DNA of 64,000 bases from Pannonibacter phragmitetus_B (GTDB taxonomy: Bacteria > Pseudomonadota > Alphaproteobacteria > Rhizobiales > Stappiaceae). The position numbers and the translations under genes are program-made. A model generated the notes under the pieces. It was not told the origin of the DNA, searched no databases, and worked only from the letters and a program-made list of their open reading frames with translations. Where the stretch lies: the NCBI RefSeq assembly GCF_050510895.1, contig NZ_JBNINT010000001.1:496001-560000 (forward strand). The letters run 5' to 3'. Shown in pieces: positions 52,971 through 62,262 of this stretch. Numbering within the stretch: position 1 is the first letter of the stretch; every line of letters starts with the position of its first letter.

Positions 52971-54489
52971 CAGTTCTTCCAGCTCGCATCCTTCAGGCCG
53001 AGCTTGCGCTCATAAGGATCAAGGATCGCGCCCTGCAGCTTGCCGGAGATGGCGGCATTCTGCTGGTACCAGGCGATGGGCAGCACCGGCAGCTCTTCCT
53101 GCAGGATGGCCGTTGCAGTGGCGAACTGCTCAGCACTGCCACCGTTGCGGCCGATGGACTTCAGCAGATCCGCGATTTCGGTGTTCTGCCAGTTCATCGC
53201 GCCCCATTCGCCATTGGGAGCATAGTCCTGCAACAGGGTGCCGATCGGGTTTGGCACCAGCGCAAAGTTGCGGGCCAGCAGTGCAAGCTCCAGCGAACCG
53301 TCATTGTGACGGGCCGGGATTTCCGAGGAATTGGTGGCGTTGATGGTCAGCTCGATACCCACGTCCTGTAACTGCTGCTGCAATACGGCGGCTACCAGCG
53401 GCAGCTCGGGCCGGTCCGGATAGGTCAGCAGTTCCAGCGTGAAGCGTTCGCCATCCTTTTCGAGAATGCCATCGGCGCCTGGCGTCCAGCCAAGCTCTGT
53501 GAGCAAGGCTGCCGCAGCTTCGGGGTCATAGGTCAGCGGTTCAAGGGCCGCATTGTGCCAGTCGCCCACGGATGGCGGGAATAGCTGGGTGGCTCCGGCC
53601 TGATAGCGCAGCACGGCGATGGCAAGGCCTTCCCGGTCGATGGCCAGGCTCAGCGCCTTGCGGGCTTCCACCGTGTTCAGCTTCGGGTTGGCCGCGTTGA
53701 CCTTGACCAGAAGCGAGCGGGGGATTGGCACGGAGCGCACGTCCAGCCCCTCCGTTCCCTTCAGCCGGGCAACGGAGGCCGGATCAAGGTTCAGCGCATA
53801 GTCGGCATCGCCGCTCTCGGCCATCAGCGCCCGGGTCTCCGCGCGGCTGACGGCGCTGTAGGTGGCCTTGCCGATCTTGGCCGGGCTGCCCCAATACTGG
53901 TCGAAACGGTCCGCTTCCATTTTGCCCGGAGCTTGCAGCAGCGTGACCTTGTAGGCACCCGATCCAATAACGGAGGTGGCCATGCCATCGGCACCATAGG
54001 AGGCCGGGGCAAGGATCTGTGAGCGGTATTCAGCGAGGAAGGCGGGCAGGGCGGCGAAGGGTTCCTTCAGCTTTACCACCAGGTCTTCGCCGTCCGCTTC
54101 GATGGCTGCAACCGGCGCACGCTGCAAGAGGCCCGGCTTGGCGCGGGCGATGTTGAGCGCATTGGCCGCTGCTGCCGCATTCACCGGGGTGCCGTCATGG
54201 AACTGCGCGCCCGCACGGATCTTGAACCGCCAGACAAGGCCGTCGCTTTCCACGGCCCAGCTTGTCGCAAGTCCCGGTGTCAGCCGCCCGTCCTGATCCG
54301 TGTTCACCAGAGTTTCGGCCACGTCCATGGCGAGAAAGATGTTGCCGGAAAGAGAAGGGTCAGCCCCTTGATCTCGAAAGGGCCAGCCACGTCGATGCTG
54401 TCATCGGCAGCAAAGGCAGAGCCTGAAAGCAAGGTGCTGGAAAGGGCCATCGCCAGCGCGAAGGCCTTCAGATTGGAACGGTGACGCAT
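52970..54489 (-). CDS. ABC transporter solute-binding protein family 5 (peptide/nickel), frame broken by one missing base
   Basis: From ATG 54489 (GAGG six bases upstream) the product has a Sec signal (cut after SAFA). After AGPFEIKG the frame breaks in a run of four (CCCC on the plus strand, 54364-54367). One added base gives ADPSLSGNIFLAMDVAETL and the full family-5 body (LTPGLATSWAVESDGL, FHDGTPVNA, ATYSAVSRAETR). The corrected length is 506 residues, normal for the family. Ligand unclear: oligopeptides, nickel chelates or opines are all possible. Confidence 0.88.
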
Positions 54490-54584
54490 CGCAGACCTCA
54501 TCTGGCTTTGAAATTTGTTACGACATAACATAACAAATTTAGAGCGCAAGGCGTCCTTCGGGAAAAATTGTGCGCGGCAAAAAC

Positions 54585-54620
54585 AAAGGCGCCGGTGGAG
54601 GGGACTCCACCGGCGCCTTT
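54585..54620 (-). terminator. Terminator after the CUT2 sugar-binding protein gene
   Basis: AAAGGCGCCGGTGGAG (54585-54600) pairs perfectly with CTCCACCGGCGCCTTT (54605-54620). On the minus strand a GTTTTT tract follows. It closes the ABC operon that ends at 54650. Confidence 0.88.
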
Positions 54621-54649
54621 CATGTCAGAGGCGAGGCGCCTCCTGAGGC

Positions 54650-55741
54650 TTACTTCTTGCCCCAGATCTTGCCGTACTGTTCGCGGTAACCGTTGCCCGG
54701 ATCGAAGATGTTCTTGTCACCACCATCGAAGGAGATGTTCTCCTTCGTCACAACATGCAGCGGCGAGGTGTAGCCGGACCACTCGGCGCCGTTCATGGCG
54801 CGGTTCAACTCGTCCACCAGCTGCCAGCCCTGCAGGTTCAGCGGCTCTGCAACGGTGACGGCCTGATACTGGCTGGAACGGATGCGCTGATAGGCGCTTT
54901 CCGAACCATCACCGGCTGCAACGGCCTTCGGGGCGCCATCGCCGGGGATGCCGGCTGCGGCAAGGCTCGGGCCCATGAAGTCGAAATAGATGTCGTTGAT
55001 CGCCAGTGCGTGGGTCCAGCTTGCGCCGTATTTCTGCAGCAGGGCGGTGGTCAGCGTCGGCATGCGGGTGGAGGTGTCGGCAATCGGGGTGTCGACATAT
55101 TCCAGTACCGTTCCGCCGAGGCCTTCGATCGTTTCCTTGATCTTGTCGGCCTTGGCGATGGCGATGGCATAGGTGGAGTCGGTGAAGATCACCACGCCCG
55201 GCTTGCCGCCTGCATCGGCAAAAGCCCACTTGGCCGCAGCCGCCGACACTTCCATGGCATCGGTCGAGACGTTGGCGAAAATGCCGTTTTCCGGATCCGG
55301 ACCAATGACCGGGCTGGCATGCCAGCTGACCATCGGAATGCCCGCAGCCTTGGCCTGATCGAGGGCTGCCTTCTGTTCCACGGCGTCAAAGCCATTGATG
55401 ATGATGCCATCCGGCTTGAGGGCAAGGGCCTGGCCGAAGGCTGCGGCGCGGCTCTGGATGGAGCCTGCACCGTCCAGAACGTTCACGTTCCAGCCGATCA
55501 TGAAGGCTGCTTCCTGGATGCCGTTGGTGACGCCAAGGACGCCGCCGTTCTTCATGTCGGCTGCCAGAACCACGATGTTCTTACCTTCAGCGGCTGTGGG
55601 GCCGGATGTGGGGCCGTCCCATGTGGTCTTCTGGCCAGCGTATTTCTGCACGTCCGCCATCGCGTCGGATACGGCGTCGGCATGGGCTGCCAGCGTGGTG
55701 CCGGCCAGCAGTAAGGTTGCAGTCAAGAGACGTTTCAGCAT
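54650..55741 (-). CDS. CUT2-type sugar ABC transporter substrate-binding protein
   Basis: The 363-residue product has a Sec signal (MLKRLLTATLLLAGTTLAAHA) and a periplasmic-binding type 1 fold (PDGIIINGFDAVEQKAALDQA, IPMVSWHASPVIG, GVVIFTDSTYAIAIAKA). Start ATG 55741 follows GGGAGG. It is third in an ATPase-permease-binding protein operon and lies next to gluconate/idonate-type enzymes, so an aldonate or related sugar is a plausible ligand. Confidence 0.88.
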   Translation of the reverse strand: MLKRLLTATLLLAGTTLAAHADAVSDAMADVQKYAGQKTTWDGPTSGPTAAEGKNIVVLAADMKNGGVLGVTNGIQEAAFMIGWNVNVLDGAGSIQSRAAAFGQALALKPDGIIINGFDAVEQKAALDQAKAAGIPMVSWHASPVIGPDPENGIFANVSTDAMEVSAAAAKWAFADAGGKPGVVIFTDSTYAIAIAKADKIKETIEGLGGTVLEYVDTPIADTSTRMPTLTTALLQKYGASWTHALAINDIYFDFMGPSLAAAGIPGDGAPKAVAAGDGSESAYQRIRSSQYQAVTVAEPLNLQGWQLVDELNRAMNGAEWSGYTSPLHVVTKENISFDGGDKNIFDPGNGYREQYGKIWGKK

Positions 55742-55777
55742 GTCGTTTTCCTCCCGGTTGCTGAGTGTCATCACATG

Positions 55778-56800
55778 TCAGCGGGACTTTGCGCCTTTCT
55801 TGCGCTGGGCATAGCCCGCGATGCCGATGGCGATGAGCAGGGTGGTGCCGTTGAACAGCGGCTCGACCCAGAAGCTTCCGCCAAACTGCTGAATGCCTGA
55901 GATGCCCGCGGCGAGGATCATCACGCCGACAATTGTGCCCCAGACATTGACGCGGCCCGGCTTGATCGTCGTTGAGCCCAGGAAGGCGCCGACGAGGGCG
56001 GGCAGCAGGAATTCAAGACCCACCGACGCCTGACCGATGCGCAGCTTGGAGGCGAGCAGGATGCCCGCCAGTGCCGTCATCAGGCCGGAAGTGAGGAATG
56101 CGCCGATCACGAACTTGCGCGTCGGAATGCCGTTGAGTTCTGCCGAGCGCTGGTTGGCGCCGATGGCATAGAGGTAGCGGCCAACGGGCGTGTATTCGAG
56201 CACCACCCACATCACCAGGGTGATGGCCAGCACATAGAAGGCTGTGATGGGCAGGCCGAAGATGAAGGTGCCGTTGATGGCATAGAAGGCATCCGGCAAC
56301 TGGCCCACCATCTGACGCCCGCCCGTGTGCCACAGAGCCAGCGCATAAAGGATGGTGCCCGTGCCGAGGGTGGCAATGAAGCTGTCAATGCGGGCAACTT
56401 CAACGAGGATGCCGTTGAGAATGCCCGTGGCAATGCCCAGCACCAGCACGATGCCGATGGCCACCGGCCAGGGCAGGCCATAGACCGTCTGCAGCGAGAT
56501 GGCGAGGATATGCCACAGCACGATGCCGTAGCCGACGGTCAGGTCAATGCGCCCGGCCACCATGGGGATCATGGCCGCAAGCGACAGAAGCGCAATGATC
56601 GCCTTGTCCGACAGGATCGCCCGAAGGTTCAGCATGGTCGGGAAGGTGTTCGGCAAGAGGATCGAGAACAGGATGATGAGGCCGAACATGAGGATGACGA
56701 GCCCATATGTGGGCGCAAGGCGCAGGGCGCGGCCCATCAGGGAAAGTCCCTGGAGTTCATCCTTGGTCGGTTCGATGGCGTTGGATTCGATGGAGGGCAT
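55778..56800 (-). CDS. CUT2-type sugar ABC transporter permease
   Basis: The 340-residue protein has eight to ten helices and the RbsC-family pattern (IPMVAGRIDLTVGYGI, GTGTILYALALW, PALVGAFLGSTTIKPGRVNVWGT at residues ~265-290). It sits between the ATPase and the binding-protein genes, eight bases after the former. Confidence 0.9.
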   Translation of the reverse strand: MPSIESNAIEPTKDELQGLSLMGRALRLAPTYGLVILMFGLIILFSILLPNTFPTMLNLRAILSDKAIIALLSLAAMIPMVAGRIDLTVGYGIVLWHILAISLQTVYGLPWPVAIGIVLVLGIATGILNGILVEVARIDSFIATLGTGTILYALALWHTGGRQMVGQLPDAFYAINGTFIFGLPITAFYVLAITLVMWVVLEYTPVGRYLYAIGANQRSAELNGIPTRKFVIGAFLTSGLMTALAGILLASKLRIGQASVGLEFLLPALVGAFLGSTTIKPGRVNVWGTIVGVMILAAGISGIQQFGGSFWVEPLFNGTTLLIAIGIAGYAQRKKGAKSR

Positions 56801-56808
56801 GAAGGGCC

Positions 56809-58302
56809 TCAGGCAGCTTCACCGGCCGATGCGGCCTGGATGAGGGATTCAGTGGACAGTTCGACGCCGCTCAGCTCCGCAACCGCCTGGCCGCGGGAGA
56901 AGACGATGGCGCGGTGGCATATGTTGGCGATTTCCTCGAAGTCGGTGGAGACCACGAGCACGCCCATGCCGCTGGCGAGAGCTTCGTAAAGCAGGTGATA
57001 GATCTCGGCCTTGGCGCCGACATCGACGCCGGCCGTCGGATCTTCGGTGATCAGCAGCCGCCGGCCGCTGTCCAGCCACCGGCCCACGATGACCTTTTGC
57101 TGGTTGCCGCCCGACAGCGCCTCGATGGGCAGCGTTGGATCATTGGGCGAAAGACCGACCCGGCGGCCAATCTCCGCGGCCATGTCCTCTTCCTTGCGCG
57201 GGCTCATCAGCGACAGCATGCCCCGTCCGGTCGCTGCCGGATTGACATAGGCGTTCTCGCGGATGGAAAGACCGGTGGCAACGCTTTCCGTTACCCGGTC
57301 ACGGGCGACAAGGCCGATGCCCGAAGCCATGGCGGTGATTGGCGAGGCCAGATCCGGCGTGCGCCCATCCAGCACCACGGCGCCGGAATGTGGCATGACG
57401 CCGAAGAGCGCACGGCCGATATCCTCATGGCCGGCTCCGCGCAGGCCCGCAAGTCCCAGCAGTTCGCCGCGCTTGAGCTCGAAATCGACTGGCCCCACCT
57501 GCCGCGTGAGCAAGGCGCGGACCGTCAGGATGGCCGGGCCTTCCTGAACTTCGGGGCGGCTGATCTCGCGGGTCTTGCGGCCAACGATCAGGCTCACCAG
57601 CTCTTCCGGCGTGGTGTGGCCGATGGCGCGCAAGCCCGCCATCTGTCCGTCACGCAGCACAGCCACCCGGTCGGCGATGCGGAAAATCTCGTCCAGCCGG
57701 TGGCTGACATAGATCATGCCGACGCCGCGGGACTTAAGCGGGCGCAGCGCGTTGAACAGCCGCTCCACTTCGTCAGCCGGAAGGCTTGCCGTGGGCTCAT
57801 CCAGAACCAGAAAGTCGCAATCAGCTGCCAGTGCACGGGCGATGGCGACGAGGGACTTTTGCGTGCGCGTCAGATTGGCGACGCGGGCGGTGGCGGAAAA
57901 ATCCGCGTCGACCAGCTTCAGCGCTTCGGCAGCCATGGCTTCCGTGGCGCTCCAGTCGATCCGGCCGCGCTTGCGCACATAGCCGAGCGACAGCGCGATG
58001 TTTTCGGCCACGCTCATCCATTCGATGAGGCCGAGGTCCTGGTGGATGAAGGCAACCTTCTGACGGCCGCCCTTGCCCGCTTCGTGATGATAAGGCACGC
58101 CATCAATCGACACCGTTCCGGTGTCGGCCTTGTGGGTGCCGGACAGAACCTTGATAAGGGTTGACTTGCCCGCGCCGTTTTCGCCCAGAAGTGCGAGGAT
58201 CTCTCCCCGCTCGACCTTCAGCGAAACTCCGCGCAGGGCCTGCGTGCCGCCAAATGACTTGACGATACGGTCAAAAAACAGACCATCATTAGCCGGTTGC
58301 AT
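56809..58302 (-). CDS. CUT2-type sugar ABC transporter ATP-binding protein (two domains)
   Basis: The 497-residue protein has two ABC domains, the first with Walker A GENGAGKSTL and Walker B FLVLDEPTAS, the second with the signature LSGGNQQKV, as in RbsA/XylG. The second domain lacks a normal Walker A, as usual in this family. ATG 58302 is chosen, with GGAGG eight bases upstream. It heads the operon and diverges from the LacI regulator across two palindromic operators. Confidence 0.9.
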   Translation of the reverse strand: MQPANDGLFFDRIVKSFGGTQALRGVSLKVERGEILALLGENGAGKSTLIKVLSGTHKADTGTVSIDGVPYHHEAGKGGRQKVAFIHQDLGLIEWMSVAENIALSLGYVRKRGRIDWSATEAMAAEALKLVDADFSATARVANLTRTQKSLVAIARALAADCDFLVLDEPTASLPADEVERLFNALRPLKSRGVGMIYVSHRLDEIFRIADRVAVLRDGQMAGLRAIGHTTPEELVSLIVGRKTREISRPEVQEGPAILTVRALLTRQVGPVDFELKRGELLGLAGLRGAGHEDIGRALFGVMPHSGAVVLDGRTPDLASPITAMASGIGLVARDRVTESVATGLSIRENAYVNPAATGRGMLSLMSPRKEEDMAAEIGRRVGLSPNDPTLPIEALSGGNQQKVIVGRWLDSGRRLLITEDPTAGVDVGAKAEIYHLLYEALASGMGVLVVSTDFEEIANICHRAIVFSRGQAVAELSGVELSTESLIQAASAGEAA

Positions 58303-58346
58303 ACCGGTATCTCCTCCCATGTCTCCGTCTCTGCTCTTGCGGCTGA

Positions 58347-58413
58347 GTTACCGGTAACGTTATGTAGCGTGTATCGGCCCAGATGGGTTGTCAAGCGCAA
58401 AGTTATCGATAAC
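58347..58413. promoter_or_regulatory. Two GntR-type palindromic operators between the ABC operon and the lacI-family gene
   Basis: GTTACCGGTAAC (58347-58358) and GTTATCGATAAC (58402-58413) are perfect 12-bp palindromes centred 55 bp apart. The first matches the core of the E. coli GntR operator. A third, shorter palindrome, ATACCGGTAT, overlaps the ATPase start region near 58300-58310. They serve both divergent genes. Confidence 0.75.
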
Positions 58414-58442
58414 ATGTTCTGCGTATGCAGCAGGCTGAAAGC

Positions 58443-59451
58443 ATGATGGACCGGCGGAACAAGGCCAATATGGATGACATTGCCCGCGTGGCGGGCGTGT
58501 CGAAGATGACGGTGAGCCGCGTGCTGCGTGGTGGCAACGGATTCTCCGAGGAAACGCGCGGGAAAGTGCTCGCCGCGGCGGAGACGCTTGGCTATGTGCC
58601 CAACCGGCTGGCCGCTGCTTTCGGTTCGGATCAGGCCTCGACGCTGGTGGGCATGTGCGTTCCGCGTCTGAGTTCAAGCCTCTTCGGTCAGGTGCTGGAC
58701 GGTGTGGACCGGGCGCTGACGCGGCTCGGCTATCAGCTGATGATCGGTGCCAGCAATCACGCGGTGGAACAGGAAGAGGACTGGGTGCGGCAGGTGGTCA
58801 GCTGGCGCCCGGCCGGGGTCATCCTCTCCGGCCGCCTGCACACGCCCGCGACCGTCGAGCTGCTGCGCCAGTCAGCCATGCCAGTGGTGGAAGTGTGGGA
58901 GCTGACGACAAGCCCCGTCGACATGGCGGTTGGCTTTTCCCATTTCGACTGCGGCATGGAAATGGGCCAGTTCCTGCTGCGCCGCGGGCGCCGCAAGGTT
59001 GGTTATGTCGGGGCGCTGGGCTTGTCGGATGTGATCAGTTCAGCCCGGCTCGATGGCTTCGAGGCGGCGCTTTCTGCCGGGGGTATCCGCTTGCAGCGAA
59101 GGAAGTCCTCATCGACAATCCGGGCTTCTATCGGGGTTTTTACGGGCTTGAGACACTGCTCGCCCGCCAGCCGGACCTTGATGCGGTTTATTTTCACAAC
59201 GACGAAATGGCCATCGGTGGCCTCGCCTATTGCGAGGCGCGTGGCATCCGTGTGCCGGAGGATCTGGGCATCGCGGGTTGGGGCGGCATGGAAGCAGCCT
59301 CCGTTCTGCCGCGCCGCCTGACGACCACGGTTGTTCCCGCCACCGCCATCGGCAAATCCGCCGCCGAAGCCCTCGTCGCCCGCCTGCGCGGCGAGCCGGG
59401 GCAGGATATCACAGTTATACCAACGCGGCTGGTGCCGGGGAGACGGCGTAG
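58443..59451 (+). CDS. gntR: LacI/GntR-family repressor of the gluconate/idonate module, frame broken twice
   Basis: The N-terminal helix-turn-helix is NMDDIARVAGVSKMTVSRVL. The frame breaks after GGIRLQ near 59096; one added base gives AKEVLIDNPGFYRGFYGLE. It breaks again at GGGG 59437-59440; one added G gives RLVPGETA and a stop at 59451. The corrected length is 336 residues, normal for GntR-type LacI proteins. ATG 58443 is chosen; an in-frame ATG at 58425 is possible. It probably binds the two palindromes just upstream, released by gluconate or a phosphate ester. Confidence 0.85.
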
Positions 59452-59518
59452 GGGGCGCGTCTGCTTCAGCCTTGTGAAGGCTGCAGCCGCTGGGCCCTGC
59501 GTTGCTAAGAGGCACTGA

Positions 59519-59693
59519 GTCACCCCGGTCAAGCGCAGCGCGAGCCGGGGGCACTCGTTTGCAGAGAGAGAGGATTTTGTCTCATTCGGGGCGGCAATTG
59601 CCGGTCCGATGCATGCCTCTTTGCCGCGTTTCAGTCTCGCCGCTCTGGAAGCGAGTGGTTCCCGGATCTCCGCTGCGCTTCGTCCGGGATGAC
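59519..59693. repeat. Bipartite palindromic repeat, family 2, copy B
   Basis: Left arm ~59519-59568 and right arm ~59643-59693 are inverted relatives (CGAGTG cores, GTCC/GACC-GGG ends) around ~75 bp of unlike sequence. It matches the reverse complement of 31861-32023, with the right arm closest. It lies between the convergent gntR and gnd genes; the gap 59452-59790 holds only this repeat and the gnd terminator. Confidence 0.65.
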
Positions 59694-59744
59694 GCGGAAT
59701 GTGGGGCGGGGCACTGCGGTCTGCCTCGGCCGCAGTCCACGTCA

Positions 59745-59779
59745 AACACTGCCCCATCCCTTAGAGGAGGGGCAGTGTT
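59745..59779 (-). terminator. Hairpin downstream of gnd
   Basis: AACACTGCCCC (59745-59755) pairs perfectly with GGGGCAGTGTT (59769-59779). On the minus strand GTTTGAC follows, so the T tract is weak. It is probably the gnd terminator. Confidence 0.6.
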
Positions 59780-59790
59780 CAGTTTTGTCT

Positions 59791-61202
59791 TCAGGAAGCC
59801 GAGAGGCCCCAGGGGCCGTGGTGGGCGTCTTTGCCGTCGAGGCGGTCGAAGCCGTGGGCGCCGAAGAAGTCGCGCTGGGCCTGGATCATGTTGGCGGTGC
59901 CACGTGCCGTGCGCATCAGGTCGAACCAGGCAAGGCCCGAGGCCAGAGCCGGAACCGGCAGGCCGTTGAGCGCGCCGAGGGCGACGATCTTGCGCAGCGC
60001 CGGAAGCGCTGCCTCGATGCGGCTGGCAAAGTCCGGGGCCATGATCAGGTTGCGCGTGGCATCTTCCGTCAGGGCGCTGGCCATGTCGTTCAGCATGTCC
60101 GAGCGGATGATGCAGCCAGCACGCCACACGCGGGCGATTTCCGGCAGCGGCAAGTTCCAGCCGAAAGTGGCGGAGGCTGCGGTCATCATGGTGAAGCCCT
60201 GCGCATAGCACAGGATCTTGCCCGCGATGAGGGCCTGTTCCAGCTCGTCAGCGGAAGGTGCATCCGCCAGCTTCTGGGGGCTGCGCCATAGAGCGCTTCA
60301 CCGGCCTTGCGCTCGTCCACGCGGGACGAAACGTTGCGCGCCATCACGGCAGCCTCGATCACCGGCACCGGAGCCCCCAGATGCTGGGCTTCGATGACGG
60401 TCCAGCGGCCCGTGCCCTTCTGCCCGGCAGCATCCAGAATGACGTCCAGCATCGGCTGGCCGGTCAGCGGATCGGTGGCGGCAGCCACTGCGCCGGAGAT
60501 CTCCACCAGATAGGAGCGTAAGGTGCCTTCGTTCCACTTCTGGAAAATGGCGGCTGCATCAGCTGCACCAAGGCCCATGCCATCGCGCATGATGCCGTAG
60601 ACTTCGGCGATCATCTGCATGTCGGCATATTCGATGCCGTTGTGCACGGCCTTGACGAAGTGGCCGGCGCCTGCTTCGCCCATCCAGGTGGCGCAAGGCG
60701 TGTCGCCGTGGCGGGCGGCAATGGCGGTAAGAACCGGCTTCACCCGCTCGAAATCAGCAGGGTTGCCGCCAGCCATGATCGACGGGCCATGACGCGCGCC
60801 TTCCTCGCCGCCCGACACGCCGATGCCCATGAAGCGGACGCCAAGGTCTGCGGCAGCACGGCGGTTGGTGTCGTGGAAGTTGGCGTTGCCTGCGTCAATG
60901 ATCAGGTCGTCCTTGTCGAGCAGCGGAGCCAGGGCCTCGATCTGGTCATCCACAGCCTTGCCGGCCGGGACCATGAGGATGATGGCACGCGGCGGCTTGA
61001 TGGCCGCGACCAGCTCCTTCAGGCTCTCGGTGGGAACCACGTTTGCGGCCAGATCGCCGGCTTCCGCATGGAAGCGGCGGGTCACGTCCGTGGTGCGGTT
61101 CCACACGGCAATGCGAAAGCCTTTTTCGGCGATGTTCAGCGCCAGTGCGGCACCCATCGTGCCAAGTCCGATGAGCCCGATCTCTGCCGAAGTCATGGCC
61201 AT
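59791..61202 (-). CDS. gnd: 6-phosphogluconate dehydrogenase (decarboxylating), frame broken by one missing base
   Basis: The N-terminal part has the Rossmann motif IGLIGLGTMGAALA and the family signatures MGIGVSGGEEGARHGPS and FVKAVHNGIEYADMQ. After GEALYGAAP the frame breaks in a five-base run (GGGGG on the plus strand, 60276-60280). One added base gives QKLADAPSADELEQAL and runs on through GWNLPLPEIARVWRAGCIIRS to 59791. The corrected length is 470 residues, as expected. It oxidises 6-phosphogluconate to ribulose 5-phosphate. ATG 61202 has AGGA five bases upstream; ATG 61196 overlaps the previous stop (ATGA) and is the alternative. Confidence 0.9.
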
Positions 61203-62083
61203 TGTAGTCCTTTCCGGTTCAGGATCACGGAGTAGACGCTTGTCGTCGCCGTGATGAAGAGCTGATGTTTCGCCCTGCCGCCGAAACAGAGGTTGGACAC
61301 CAGTTCCGGCACAAGGATCTTGCCCATGAGGTGGCCCTCCGGGGCGATGCAGTGGACGCCGTCGGCAGCCGAGGACCACAGATTGCCGTCCTCGTCCACC
61401 CGGAATCCATCGGCACAGCCTGGCTGGATCGTGTGGAACACACGCCCCTCGCTGGGTCTGCCGTTCTTCATGGCATAGACCCGGATGTGCTGGGGATCGC
61501 TGCCGAACATGCGGCCGGTATCGGCAACATAGAGCAGACTCTCATCCGGGCTGAATGCCAGTCCATTGGGACAGGCCATATCATCGATCACTTTGTCAAT
61601 GGTGCCGTCGGGGTCAACCCGGTAGACCGCGCAGGGCAGCTCCTGCTCGGACTTGAAGCCCTCGTAATTGGTCATGATCCCGTAATGGGGATCGGAGAAC
61701 CAGATGGCGCCATCACGCGAGACGATGACATCATTGGGAGAATTCAGCCGCTTGCCCTCGAACCGGTCGGCGATCACGGTGATCGAGCCGTCCCATTCGG
61801 TGCGGGTGACGTGGCGCGTGCCGTGCTCGCAGGAGATCAGCCGCCCCTGCCGGTCACGGGTGTGGCCATTGGCATAGTTGGAAGGCGCTCGGTAGGTGGT
61901 CACCCCGTCCGGGGTCCAGCGCATGATGCGGTTGTTGGGGATGTCGGAGAACAGCAGATGCCCGGCGTCGCCGAACCAGACCGGGCCTTCCACCCAGTCA
62001 AAGCCGGTGGCGATCCGCTTCACCGGCGCATTGCCGAGCACGTAGGTCTGGAATGCGGGGTCAACAACCTCGAAGAACGACAT
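61193..62083 (-). CDS. SMP-30/gluconolactonase-family lactonase
   Basis: The 296-residue beta-propeller protein has the family metal site residues in DWVEGPVWFGD, RLNSPNDVIVSRDGAIWFSDP and MACPNGLAFSPDESLLYVAD. It hydrolyses a sugar lactone such as glucono- or idono-lactone to the aldonic acid. It is codirectional with, and overlaps, gnd. Confidence 0.9.
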   Translation of the reverse strand: MSFFEVVDPAFQTYVLGNAPVKRIATGFDWVEGPVWFGDAGHLLFSDIPNNRIMRWTPDGVTTYRAPSNYANGHTRDRQGRLISCEHGTRHVTRTEWDGSITVIADRFEGKRLNSPNDVIVSRDGAIWFSDPHYGIMTNYEGFKSEQELPCAVYRVDPDGTIDKVIDDMACPNGLAFSPDESLLYVADTGRMFGSDPQHIRVYAMKNGRPSEGRVFHTIQPGCADGFRVDEDGNLWSSAADGVHCIAPEGHLMGKILVPELVSNLCFGGRAKHQLFITATTSVYSVILNRKGLQWP

Positions 62084-62127
62084 GAAACCTCCCTGTCCCT
62101 GCGGGCCGCTGGTCCGGCCTGATTGCA

Positions 62128-62139
62128 GGTAGCGTTACC
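62128..62139. promoter_or_regulatory. Possible LacI-family operator upstream of the lactonase gene
   Basis: GGTAGCGTTACC is palindromic except for its inner two pairs and has the central CG typical of LacI-family sites. It lies about 45 bp upstream of the lactonase start. It resembles, but does not match, the GntR-type palindromes at 58347 and 58402. Confidence 0.35.
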
Positions 62140-62262
62140 ACCTGAGGCGTGGACGAGAAAGGCGTTTACGCGACGAGGCGGTCTGAGTTTGAGAAAGGCC
62201 GCGCCCGGTGGCCTTTGCGGGCCAGTAGAGTTGCCGGGCGCGGCAGTTGATTGCGGACAACG

